The notes below the pieces were generated by a model. The model had not been told where the DNA came from. It saw nothing but the letters and a program-made list of their open reading frames with translations, and made no database searches. A program made the translations under genes and the position numbers. A stretch of DNA of 64,000 nucleotides, from NCBI GenBank assembly GCA_009763385.1, contig CM019822.1, positions 7,162,127-7,226,126 of the forward strand. Direction: 5' to 3'. This DNA comes from Coix lacryma-jobi var. lacryma-jobi. Its lineage: Eukaryota > Streptophyta > Magnoliopsida > Poales > Poaceae. The first letter of the stretch is position 1, and the number at the start of each line of letters is the position of its first letter. This document shows positions 1 to 11,021 of this stretch, in pieces.

Positions 1-927
1 TTGAAGGCAGCAAAAGGGATACAACACGAAAATGACTGGCATATATATACTTGATCTACGACAATATGTATTAGATGCTATATATATCTATACTATGATC
101 TAGTACAGGGACAAAATCGTAGAAGAAAAAAAGTAGTAGTAGCAATGATCGAAAAACCTGTGCTAGCTAGCTAGATATACAGATCAAAACAAGTGTCCTA
201 GCTAGCAGTATATATATAGGAAAGGAGCTGGGTAGACAGGGGGGTGATGTAACTATACACACACATAATTGCTGCGTACGTATTAGCTAAGGCCTAGCTT
301 ATCGTTTGTTTTGATTTCATGTAATTATCATGTTTACCCGTACGTATTTCTTAATGTAATTAAGAAAGGGGGACGAAATGGGCTAGTTCTTTATCACGTT
401 AGTTGATACTCTGTCTAGCTATAGATCTCCCACACCACGACAAACAAATAGATCAATCGATGATGGAACAAGAGCTAGAAATCAAGCATCATCTATCCTT
501 TCATCAAATAAACTATAGAAATAAGAAATTGCAGATATTTTACTGGGAAGACATGTGTATATACATATTATCATCTTGGATTACACACCAATTGACATGC
601 ATGTGATACTAAAGTTCTCTTGGGGATTGATTCGGTTTTGAGCCACGGGAGAAGGCGTGCACATATATAGGATCTCAATCGATACAACAAAAGCACAGAT
701 GATAGATGTATATATGGAATATACACATCTCTTTTGAAAAAGTTTGTTTCTGAGATCTTTGAAAAAAGGTTTTGCTTAGCTTCTAAATCGGATGAATATT
801 GGAGAAGCCATATATATACTATGTGTAGTAGTAGCATATCTCTAGTAGAATCCTATAGGTAGGCATCCATATTCATGCATGTTGCACCAGCACCACGCCT
901 GACAAGACTAGTCCATACATACACATA
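1..927. other. Presumed intron 1 of the MYB gene, no exon seen
   Basis: AT-rich sequence downstream (on the minus strand) of MYB exon 1, with many copies of the word GCTAGC. I looked on the minus strand for the second MYB exon, which should encode the rest of R2 and the start of R3, and did not find it, so this stretch is best read as intron. The gene must continue beyond position 1. Short ORFs here have no recognisable content. Confidence 0.5.
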
Positions 928-1162
928 CTCCATCTGTCCCTAAATAAGTGTCGTTCTCGCTTCTCGAGAAAAAGTTACCGGCAATTATATATTAAAGTAT
1001 ATTAATATTTATGCTAAGTAATTAGTATCATCGGAAAGATCTTTACATCTAGTTTTTTAACAAAATTATTTGGAGATATAAATATTGCACATATTTTCTA
1101 CAAATTGAGTCAAACACGTGGCACGCACACCAACGGCGACACTTATTTAGGGACGGAGGGAG
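928..1162. mobile_element. Stowaway-type MITE in MYB intron 1
   Basis: 235-bp element with terminal inverted repeats of the CTCCCTCCGTCCCTAAATAA type, flanked on each side by TA (926-927 and 1163-1164). The ends read CTCCATCTGTCCCTAAATAA and, at the other end, TTATTTAGGGACGGAGGGAG. No coding capacity. The same family, in the opposite orientation, occurs at 8058-8293 with long internal identity. TA target duplications and these ends are typical of Stowaway (Tc1/mariner-derived) MITEs of grasses. Confidence 0.85.
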
Positions 1163-1345
1163 TAGATAGATAGGCACAGTAGCTAGCACACGGATCAGAA
1201 TTCAGAAGGAAAAGAACAACCAGATTAAAGATCGAGGTACTCCGTACCTAACAAAATTCATCAGAAAACACAAAAGGATGGATCGATGAGAATGAGATAA
1301 GACGCATCATCATATGCAGATGCAGTATGTAGGACGACGACATAC

Positions 1346-1481
1346 CAATCTTCTGCGGCAGCGCGATCCAGTTGCCGCCGGTGCCGTGCTCCTCGATGTA
1401 GGCCTTGAGCTTGGCGTCCTCCTCGGGCGACCACGGCCCTTTCTTCACGCTCGCCTTGTCGCAGCACGGCGCCCTCCCCAT
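1346..1481 (-). CDS. R2R3-MYB transcription factor, exon 1 only (RAX/MYB36-like, subgroup 14)
   Basis: This is the first coding exon of an R2R3-MYB DNA-binding transcription factor. The ATG lies at 1481. The protein begins MGRAPCCDKASVKKGPWSPE and continues with EEDAKLKAYIEEHGTGGNW and IALPQKIG, which is the start of the R2 repeat including its first two regularly spaced tryptophans. The inserted GTGG before NW and the motif ALPQKIG are typical of subgroup 14 (MYB36, MYB37/38/84, MYB68), which act in axillary meristem formation or root endodermis differentiation. A clean splice donor (GTATGT) follows at 1345, giving a 136-nt exon that ends one base into a codon, as in other R2R3-MYB genes. 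A minus-strand ORF that runs on to 1248 is intron read-through. R3 and the regulatory region lie outside the window. The family is certain; the exact orthologue is not. Confidence 0.9.
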
Positions 1482-2085
1482 GGCTATATATGGCTCTAGC
1501 TATAGCCGCCGCCGCCGTCAGCTTCTCGTTTTCTTCAGCGAGCGAGCTAGCTGGATCGTCTCAAGCTAATAGCGCCTCGATCGCCTCGCTCACTAGCTAG
1601 GTATGTACGTACAAGAGATCGATCGCCGGAGCAGCAAGAAGAGGGATTGATGATGAGTCAGCAGCAAGGAAGGCAGCTAGGCAGGCGGATATGGAGCGAT
1701 CAGCTGAGGTTTTGTAGTGTAACTAGGCAGGCAGGTGGCAGGTCTAGCTAGTATATGTAGCAGTGGGCGAAGATGGATGGAGCCTGACTGCCCGGGTGAT
1801 CGATGCAGTCCGGAAGAGGCCAGGAAGGTGGCGCCGAGCTTTATAGCCGCGCGCGGCCCGCGGGGGAGGGGAGGGCACGCCGGGCGACCACGGGACACCG
1901 CGAGAAAAATACGGGACGGGAGTGATCGGATGCCTTTGCCTCATTGCCTGGTGATGACTGAGTGATGAGACGGTTGGCAGGCTCCACTCCACACACCACT
2001 CTCCAACTCCAGCCATATCATTATTGTATCATTGTTCGTTTAATTTGGTCTGCGAAAGGCAGGATGCCAGGATCGAATTCAAACA
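1482..2085. other. MYB 5' leader and proximal promoter
   Basis: Moderately GC-rich, with several copies of the word GCTAGCTAG. Holds the presumed leader (about 1482-1810) and promoter of the MYB gene. The short ORFs on both strands here show no protein features and overlap one another. Confidence 0.4.
1840..1846 (-). promoter_or_regulatory. Likely TATA box of the MYB gene
   Basis: On the minus strand this reads CTATAAA inside a GC-rich stretch (GCGCGGCTATAAAGCTC). It would place transcription start near 1810 and give a 5' leader of about 330 nt before the MYB ATG at 1481. Spacing and context fit a plant TATA promoter, but no transcript evidence is available. Confidence 0.45.
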
Positions 2086-2767
2086 CTATACGACGCGGCC
2101 TAGCTAGCTCCCTCCCATGCACTCGCCAGGATCTTCTGTTTGCAAAGAAAGAGAGAGCGTGTATGTGTTACTACTAGTAGTACATACACTCCCTACATAT
2201 ATACTAGCTCCCTCCAAAAAGAATATAATGGATTTGTAACAAGTCAAACTTTCTGAAGTCAGCTTCAGCATTTCGATCTGTCAAAAAGAGGCTTAATATG
2301 GAGATATATCTCATAATTAATCTAATGATATTTATTAAGTATTGTACAGTATTCTTTTTATATAAATTTGATTGAGCTTATAATTTTTTGATATATTTGA
2401 CTCTTCAAAAAAAAAAAGAGAAGTAGTTAGCATATTTTTACTATAGGATTCTAGTTAGCATATTTTTACACAGTATGCTAACTAGAATACCGACATCACT
2501 ACAAAACTATATACGACGCGGCCTAGCTAGCTCCCTCCCATATTTTTACTATAGGATTCTAGTTAGCATATTTTTACACAGTATGTCAGGATCTCATAAT
2601 TAATCTAATGATATTTATTAAGTATTGTACAGATGTCGGTATTCTTTTTATATAAATTTGATTGAGCTTATAATTTTTTGATATATTTGACTCTTCAAAA
2701 AAAAAGAGAGAAGTAGTTAGCATATTTTTACTATAGGATCCTAGTTAGCATATTTTTACACAGTATG
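2086..2767. repeat. Locally duplicated, scrambled AT-rich repeat block
   Basis: Two kinds of unit are duplicated. The short unit TACGACGCGGCCTAGCTAGC plus following bases occurs near 2088-2117 and again near 2510-2539. A longer AT-rich unit starting ATCTCATAATTAATC occurs at 2308-2477 and 2591-2767. A subunit TATTTTTACTATAGGA plus TTTTTACACAGTATG occurs three times (about 2432, 2541 and 2724). The long copies differ by a few bases and by a short insertion. The block also holds CTCCCTCC words like Stowaway ends (about 2208 and 2531), so it may derive from a broken MITE. No coding content. Confidence 0.75.
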
Positions 2768-2970
2768 CCAGGGGGTTCGTTTTTACTATGCCTGTCTGAA
2801 AGTCTGAATAACCTCAGCCCACTGATTGACAGCATGTGCAGAAGTAGAAATCGATCGACAGATATATATATATATATAAAATCCATAGCTGATGGATACA
2901 GTAGTATCCACCGCATCTGATGACTGATAAATGGGGTATATGAAAGGAACAAGACGAGCCAAATCATGTA

Positions 2971-3228
2971 CTCCCTCCATTCCAAATTATAAGGCATTCC
3001 AAGAATCTTGGAGAGTCAAAGTTTTTCAACTTTGACCAAATTTATATAATAAGATAATAATATTTATGATACCAACTAAATATAATTAGATTCTTTATTA
3101 GTTATATTTTCATAATATACATATTTGATATTATAAGTCTTTGTATTTCTCTCTAAAATTTGGTCAAAGTTGAAAAACTTTGACTCTCCAAGATTCTTGG
3201 AATGCCTTATAATTTGGGATGGAGGGAG
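2971..3228. mobile_element. Stowaway-type MITE, 258 bp
   Basis: Flanked by TA on both sides (2969-2970, 3229-3230). Long inverted repeats: one end has CTCCCTCCATTCCAAATTAT and ATTCCAAGAATCTTGGAGAG, the other end the reverse complement. No coding capacity. The same family recurs at 3417-3675, 40813-41071 and 56076-56314. Confidence 0.9.
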
Positions 3229-3416
3229 TACTATACTATATACACTACAGAGCCTGGATCCGCAGCCGATCGCTGGCCGGATTTGCTTGTTTGGCGTGTG
3301 ACAAAGAGCAAATAAACCCTTTGAACAGCGCCTGCAGTATATGCTATGCTGCCTTTTTCTTCCCTATACCGCTGCCCTGCCTACCTTTTCCACACACAAA
3401 CAGGCACTAGCTAGTA

Positions 3417-3675
3417 CTCCCTCCGTTCCAAATTATAAGTCATTCCAAGAATCTTGGAGAGTCAAAGTTTTTCAACTTTGACCAAAATTATATAACAAGA
3501 TAACAACATCTATGATACCAACTAAGTATTATTAAATTCTTCATTAGTTATATTTTTATAATATACATATTTGATGTCATAAATCTTTGTGCTTTTCTCT
3601 ATAACTTTGATCAAAGTTAAAAAAGTTTGACTCTCCAAAATTCTTGGAATGACTTATAATTTGGAATGGAGGGAG
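3417..3675. mobile_element. Stowaway-type MITE, 259 bp
   Basis: Second copy of the family at 2971-3228 and in the same orientation, flanked by TA (3415-3416, 3676-3677). Ends match CTCCCTCCGTTCCAAATTAT and its inverse. The interior has diverged by scattered substitutions, so the two copies are separate insertions or an old duplication. Confidence 0.9.
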
Positions 3676-4269
3676 TACTAGTCTAGTAGTTTATCGATCG
3701 CCGTGACATCAAATCCGCCATTGACGATCGACGCCGCCGGCTGAGCACTCCATCCATGTGTTTTTCACTGCGTGCAAATATAACTGCATGTGAATGCAGG
3801 TCCCCTATATAAACTATGCCGGGAAAGGATCATCTATATGTGCCTTCATCAGAGACTTTCAGTTCAGACCTAGCCTAACATCCATGACACAATGGATCGA
3901 TCCTGCTGCAGGCTCTGTGTGGTGTGGCAGCGAAAAGCTTCCATTTTTGGTTATTATTATATACAATAAGCTAAGCGCGGTGCAGATGTCGTATGGGTTG
4001 GAGACTTGGAGCTGGACTGCCCATGAAGCAAGACTTTGAGGGCACCAGGTTTGAAATTGCGTTGGCTCATCACCACTTCCTGTTTCAAACACCTAACAGC
4101 GTATTGACCATAACATAGTCAAGTAGCCGGACTAAAGCTACCTAGCTACTGGATGTTTTATTATTGTTTATTATATAAGTACCTGTGTACTAGAGGTACC
4201 AAACACAACGTATGCCGATCGATGCAATGAGCTCATCGTCGACCATCATCAGCTAATATAAAATATAGT

Positions 4270-4270
<1 letters not shown>

Positions 4271-4319
<49 letters not shown>
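4271..4319. repeat. (TA)n microsatellite
   Basis: About 48 bp of uninterrupted TA dinucleotide. Likely to vary in length between individuals. Confidence 0.95.
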
Positions 4320-4321
<2 letters not shown>

Positions 4322-7300
4322 TTGCATTGTGTTCTGTATATATATGCATATGTTGTGTCAGAAACCGCGTGTATGCGTGTTGCTAGCTACAGAGAAACTA
4401 ACACTTCGATGCGATGCATATATCTAATTAACTAAGATTTACTGTAAATTAAGCAATCGATCTGGTCACAAAAGCCTGATGGATACATATATATCTCAAT
4501 CGCGTCACTGTTTGCGTGTGGATTGTTAGGAAAACACAGCCCCACCCTGTGTACATACGTCATGGACGTAAAACAGTTCTTCTTCGCTTCATATATATAT
4601 AGTTCTCCTTCCATAGACTGAATGAAATGAATGAAGTAAAGGTTCATAGAACGCACCAGGAAAAACAGATAGGAAAAAAGTAAACAAGAAAAATAATGGT
4701 GGTGAAATATATATACTAGTTCAAAGGAAGAGATCTTGGAGTCACATATTGAAAGTGTGGCAAACGTAACTGAAAGACCAAAAGAAACGTGGATGACTGG
4801 ATCACCATGATCGATGAGGCTACTGGCCTAGCTAGCTAATAGCTACACTTGTGTATATAACTGTTTGAAAGCAAAGGCATGGCCATCATCAGATATTCAG
4901 ATGTATATATACTTCCAACATCTTCAGTTTTCAGCTACAGTTTGATCGGTTCATTCATGCATCCATGCATGCGTACTCCTTTTGTTTTGACCATCTTCTC
5001 CCAGTCCTCCGTGCATGCTTCCAGCGCTGTGGCGTTGTTTTTTTCTTCTACCACCGTACCTAACCTGGCATGGAAATCGTGTTCAGCTATTAAATGCTAT
5101 ACATATATGTTTATCTATATATATGGAATTCTAGTACTATACTACGTACTAGCTTTTTTTTTTAAAAAAAACAAAGGATTAATAATTTCAATGCCTTGTA
5201 ACGTACGTATTCCAAGGGTTGGCTGCAGGGTAACCATCCGGATTTACAGTGATATCCAACAACTCTAACTACCTATGATCATTTGGACAGTGATACATAC
5301 AAAACCATCACCAACAACCTTCCAAGTGAAAGGAATTTGAGGAACACCAAGGATTAAATAATCACACCGTACCGATCTATTACAACGCCATGCATGCATG
5401 CTAGTCACCACAAGACGCAGCTGGCTGTTGATTAGTCTTCCATCTCTAGCTACCTGTCTTTGAATTAGCACGCAGCTCTGATATGGTCACTCACTGCATG
5501 CCACACGCAGACAAGTGGCCATTGTGCCCCTCCTAATTTATGCACCAGGGGATACCTCCAAACAGGAAGAGGTTAAGTTGGAGAATTAATGCATGGCAAA
5601 GGCACACTTTACATTGAAGATAACCACATTGGCGCCAAAACCCTAATGATCCATTGACCTTATAGTTTGCCGGACTGAACAACCAACCATCCAGAGAAGT
5701 AACCATCATTAAGTGTTAGCTGATCACCCGCCGACAGTGGGGCCCTCACTACTCAATCAGAGGCCACTGGCCCCACTGTCAGTGACTCAGAAGCAGGCGA
5801 TGAACGAGTAGATGGAAGCAAGTTAGCCATCACCTTTTCCCAAAAGGCAAATCAAAGTTAATCCCCCTCAAGTCCACAGGATAGACTTGATTAGCCCAAA
5901 GTAGGATGGCTTCAATTAAATAAGCACACCCCGTAGCACAGCAGGGTCGTAGCAGTAGCAAATTAAAGGGGAAATGGTTGGGGGCGAGTCATTTGGTACG
6001 TTCCTGATTGTCATTTCCTGCAGAGTCATATTCCCATGGCCCCTTTATTTGCATTCCATTCCATTGCCATTGCCTGCTGGCAATGGCATCATCAGCAACA
6101 TGCATGCATGGAATGGATTATATTAAAGCATGCAGTCTTAAATGTTGGAGGGGAAATGGAAAAGATCAAAGGAGATGAGCACAAAGAGATCAGAGGGGGA
6201 AAAGTTGCAAAAGGCAGTGGGAATATATAACCGGATATCCTTTTGTGTGAGCCTCATTGGAGCCTAGCATTTGAATGCATATGCATAGTAGTACAGTACT
6301 TTGCATTGGCCTAAGAGGCTCTGCAGTTTGCACCCCCAAAGCAAAGTACATGAGCCATGCCTTCATGCTAGCTGTGTGTTCTTATCATATCTACAATATC
6401 TTAATAAGGTAGGTAAAATCAATCAAAGGGGCGGCCTTTTTTTCCCTTGTAATATTTCTCTCACATATATATTTGACACATGATACATGATTTTCTACAC
6501 GGTGACGCAACTAATAAAGCTATGGAAGGGATTCCGCGTGAAATCTATCTAAACTCCACATTCCCATAGTAATCTCACGTCGTCCTTTGCCGTTCGTCGG
6601 ACGGCACTAGCCTATACTCGCACAACAAGCCACGCACACACACATAAAAAAAAAACCTTACAGAGCCTAATTCCGTTTAGGCGACAGTAATAAACTGGAC
6701 TATGGGCTATGGCCATGATAAAAAGGCTACATATATATGGTAGCCCTTGATGATCGGACAGCTCCATCTTGCATCTTGGCCAAGAAGTATTATTGTGTTC
6801 TTCCAGTGCCGTCTGCCTTGAACGACAGGCCGACGGCCACGCATGCATGCTGCTGCATGCAGGCGATCGGCCATGCAAGAATGCAAGATCCCTTCATCAG
6901 ATCAGATCATTTCTTGCCATCCGATCCATCCATCACCTGTCAATCCGTTTCCCCAGCCAACCGATCGATCCATCGATGTCAAGGTTTTTTTTTTGCCCCG
7001 ACAAACAGCAGGCCGACTGGACCGGACGACGTGAGATCGGCCGGCGGGAGCGGATGAGTCCCCCCTATGCCGTTAGGGTTCTTCCATTCATGTGATATAC
7101 TTGTGTCACGCTAGCAGGCACGCAAATACATCATACATGGTCTGTCATGGTGATCGACGGCGACAAAGATATATAAGCTCCCATTTCACTGTCTGAGTCT
7201 GACCACAGTGCCGCGGATTTAACCGGCCGGGGCAGGATATTTCTTAACGCTAGCTGGGAATCGAATGCGGAAAGCAAAAGTTAGTTATTAGTGGTGACGC

Positions 7301-7395
7301 TAATTGCTTCAGCCTGAAGCTCGTCGTTACTGATTTGACCAGTTGCTAGCACGGCAAAGAACAGATCAAAAAGGAGCGCCGGCGCTGTTAGGCTG

Positions 7396-7836
7396 TTACT
7401 GTTCCTTCTCTCTCTCTCTGTGTCTGAACTCTGAAGTCGTCTGAATTCTCACTTTCCCAGTGCACTTGCTTGTTGCTGCGGACACCTGTTGGTGGTAGTG
7501 TAAGCTGCTTGACGTCAGGGGGTTGCATTGCCAGAGCCTGAATAATAATTCCACTGCTTCTTCAGAGGCTAGCTGCTGCCTTTTGAACCGTGACGCCAAT
7601 GGAATGGCAAAGGACGGCAGGGAGCTGAGGCGAGCATGCAGCCACCAGAGATGCTTGGCGAGGTGGCCGCCGCGCGCTGCCACTGCCACCCTAGAATGAA
7701 AAGGGTGGTTGGTGGTGGCATGGCATGTGTCGCGACGGCCGGAACCGTGCTGGTGCTGGCCGGATGGAGAAATCTCACTTGCATTGCCTTGCATTCGGGT
7801 TGGAGATTCCTCTAGCTCTGGCTCTGGCTGTTGCAT
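7396..7836 (-). CDS. Uncertain ORF, 146 aa, no recognised domain
   Basis: Open reading frame starting MQQPEPELEESPTRMQGN. I recognise no domain, signal peptide or membrane segment. The composition is moderately GC-rich compared with the surrounding AT-rich DNA and the frame is one of the longest in the 2-10 kb interval, which is the only reason to list it. It could be a lineage-specific gene, an exon of a longer transcript or a chance ORF. The last is at least as likely. Confidence 0.15.
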   Translation of the reverse strand: MQQPEPELEESPTRMQGNASEISPSGQHQHGSGRRDTCHATTNHPFHSRVAVAARGGHLAKHLWWLHARLSSLPSFAIPLASRFKRQQLASEEAVELLFRLWQCNPLTSSSLHYHQQVSAATSKCTGKVRIQTTSEFRHREREKEQ

Positions 7837-8057
7837 GCATCACCATAGCTAGCTACGGTAGCTAGCTAGCGCAGAGAGACTGGTAGTGGTAGGAGAAAGA
7901 AAAGCCTGGCAGGGCTCTCTAGCTCGCCACCGTGTCGAATTCTGTCTTTTCAGAAGCGACCAAGGGAACGGTTCCAACCTATGCCTCGCTATTCAACTTC
8001 CGGGTTTTCTGAATCTCAGTCATCGAGCCTCCCTGAACCAGGAGCCTTTACAGTGTA

Positions 8058-8293
8058 CTCTCTCCGTTTCCTAAATAAGTGTCGTCGTTGGTGTGCGTGC
8101 CACGTGTTTGACTTAATTTGTAGAAAATATGTGCAATATTTATATCTCCAAACAATTTTGTTAAAAAACTAGATGTAAAGATCTTTCCGATGATACTAAT
8201 TACTTAGCATAAATATTAATATATTTTAATATATAATTGCCGGCAACTTTTTCTCGAGAAGCGAGAACGACACTTATTTAGGGACAGAGGGAG
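8058..8293. mobile_element. Stowaway-type MITE, inverted relative to the 928-1162 copy
   Basis: 236-bp element flanked by TA (8056-8057, 8294-8295). Its sequence is close to the reverse complement of the element at 928-1162, including the internal words GTGCCACGTGTTTGACTTA and TTTCTCGAGAAGCGAGAACG. No coding capacity. Confidence 0.88.
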
Positions 8294-11021
8294 TACTTAA
8301 GTACATACTGTATATATTTTTATTTTTTTTTTATATAAAAAATGAGTCTGAACCAGGAGCTGTAGACAAGGGGAAGTGAGGAGATCTGCAGGATCAGCAT
8401 TCTCAAATCCCTGTTCTGAATTGTGAGTTACTGCCGACTGCACTGGGGTACCAGAAATCTTGGAGCAGACACAGTGGTAGTAATTAGCATGTTTCTCAAA
8501 CTGTTTAAACCGATGGTGTGAGAATATGCGTCTCGACAGTCGACACCGGACAGATTAGTTGAAGGAGAGTGACCAAGATGCATGAATAATTTGCCGGCCA
8601 GTATCAGCTGGAGACTAGCTCGCTAGTAGCTACTCTACAGGATACAGCCTTACCATACATAATATTGGCATTGTTCGGCTGATGGTGTTGTTTTGTTGTT
8701 AGAGAAAAACACTATACCGTGGCTGATAAGTTTAAGCGACGAACACTCTAGTCCTGTCCGGTCCCCTATCTAATTAAAACCCTAGCCATGACTCACGATT
8801 CATGAAGTCATGACACGGGATCATCAGAGAACCGTGTTACGATGGTATGCAAGCAAAAGCTCTGGCTGGACACCTCTGGAGCTGTCATTTCTATCAAGTT
8901 TCATGTCCAGCATCCGGACAGCTCCCCATACCTGCTAAGCTGATCCATCACATTTTAGTTCAATTATGCAAGAAGCGTGAGATCACTCTGCTTTATTCCT
9001 GCCAATGCATGCAGATGCAGGTGTGCGAAACATCGCCGCAACGATAATCATTAATCAATCAAGTGAACACAGACAGATTATTACAGACCAAATAATCACT
9101 AACTAAATTTCAGTCCATCGAACGACGGCCAATCAACTCTATATCCTTTTATTTGTTATTGTAGCACATATATATACTCCTGCTCCTGCACGAACCCTAA
9201 CTAGCCTAGCTGGTGTGTCCCTGAGCTCTGAACAAGAGGCCAAACCGTGCCGCACCTACTGTGACTAGTGTCCATCCGTCCTCCAATGATTATCCGCCAT
9301 ACAATGAGTGCAATTTCGACACACAAAGCCCTCTTCCCTGTCCCGGGGAGCTTTTTGACTTATCACCTACGCGCACAAACCATGGCATATGTATCATCAA
9401 GGAACAAGGCATTCAGTTCATCAATAATCCTGTTCATTGATCGATTGAGCACCCCAGCGCAAGGCAACACGGGGAAGAGAACGAAGGAGAAGGCGGCCCG
9501 TGTCACTTGTTAACTTGTTTGACTTTTGGTGCTGGGATAGTTTAGTAGCAGCTAATTGTGCGGTTTGGTAAGCAAGTTGGGGCTCTTTTGTTCTTTTTGT
9601 TAATTATTAGACAAGTCCTGCGAGGCTAGCTAGGCTAATCAGTGAGTGATGATCAGACAGGAGAAAGGCACGTCTACCCTAAAGTTCCCCATATGAACCA
9701 TGCATGGCCTATCATAGCTCAGATGCTGGTGTATAATATAGTGCTGGTAAAGATAGCAAGGAACAACAGGCTCCAAAATCCAAATAGATGTCAACGACAA
9801 TGAGTCTTTTTAAGGTCAAGTTAAGCTGAGTCTGATTGGGAGGACAAGTGCAAGGAGCTCTAAACAATAATGCAGATCAAAACAGGTGTTACCTACTACT
9901 GTAATTTTGGCCCGTCCAGGCCACAATTATATTATATCAGGGATGGCGAAATTATCCTTGATAATCAAACTGTAGAAAGGCATTCCAACATATATAAAAG
10001 AGGAGAACAAAACTGGTCAGGTACGTGAGGTGAGACCAACAAATGAGAATCTCAGAATGTTCGACGCGACAGGCAGCATGCATTCATGGAGCAGAGCTAC
10101 CTAGACATCCTTCTCCATTATGTCTGCAAAATTATATGCTTGCCACAAACTCTTTAAAATTACCAGTCAATTGCATCCAGAATGGCAAACGATGGAGCAA
10201 AGCAATGGTATTGGCTCCATGGTCTCTTTGGATAGTCAGTGGATTCACCCTGATCCATTAGGACTGAACAGGAAAACTACTCTACTTTCCCTCCAAATAA
10301 ATGGGGGTTGGGCACAACCACAAGATAACTTTTTTTTCAACAGAACAGGCGAATATATTGTAGCCAGACATGGAGATGTGAAACAAGGACAATGCAAACA
10401 TATGGGCATTCAAATAGGAAGTGATGATATATACAGGGGAAACAGTATCCTCTTATTTTTAGACTATGTACAATCTGAACAAGGATAGCTCTAGTCGTGT
10501 TCGATCCATCTCTCCTAGGACACAATTTGTATGGGAAAAAAGATAACTGTGTCCAGCTTTGATCGTGCCTATTACTTTGCACATCTAATACGTGCCAGCA
10601 AGATGAAGCAAGTCAAAACTTATTTACATTACAGTCCAACAGTTCCCATCAAGACAATACGCTATATAGCATACTTGTTTTCGACGGAAGGCAAATGATA
10701 GCCAGGCTACTCCAGGATTAAAAAAATATCCTGAAACAGGTAACAGAAACGTCAGTTTTTACTAATGGGTAATACAAGGAATAAACAAACCCAACAGCTG
10801 ACTCACATTAAACATGCTTTGGAATCTCCATGACATAAAGTTTTTTTCCATGAAGTAAGCACTTGATAAATAATCACTTGGAGTAGGGTAAACTGAGATG
10901 CTGCCAAGACATTTGAAACATATTTACTCAAAATAATCCAGTTTGAACTCTTGCCTTCCTCTCGTAATCACTATATTGGATGTGGGAACACTTACACGAA
11001 CCATTTATGGCTTCCGAACCT
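8294..11021. other. Intergenic stretch and presumed 3' UTR of the kinase gene
   Basis: AT-rich DNA with no recognisable gene. The part nearest 11021 should include the 3' UTR of the minus-strand kinase gene; I cannot place its polyadenylation site. ORFs around 10043-10582 overlap on both strands and have no domain signatures. Confidence 0.45.

Larger units (their letters stand above)
3676..8057. other. Intergenic stretch, no convincing gene
   Basis: About 4.4 kb of AT-rich DNA with short overlapping ORFs on both strands and none with a recognisable domain. It holds a TA microsatellite (4271-4319) and one longer minus-strand ORF (7396-7836) listed separately. I checked for well-known conserved plant microRNA words by eye and recognised none. 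Confidence 0.5.

Noticed and set aside
1248..1345. C-terminal extension of the MYB ORF
   Set aside because: Reads through a clear GTATGT donor; sequence after IALPQKIG no longer matches MYB R2.
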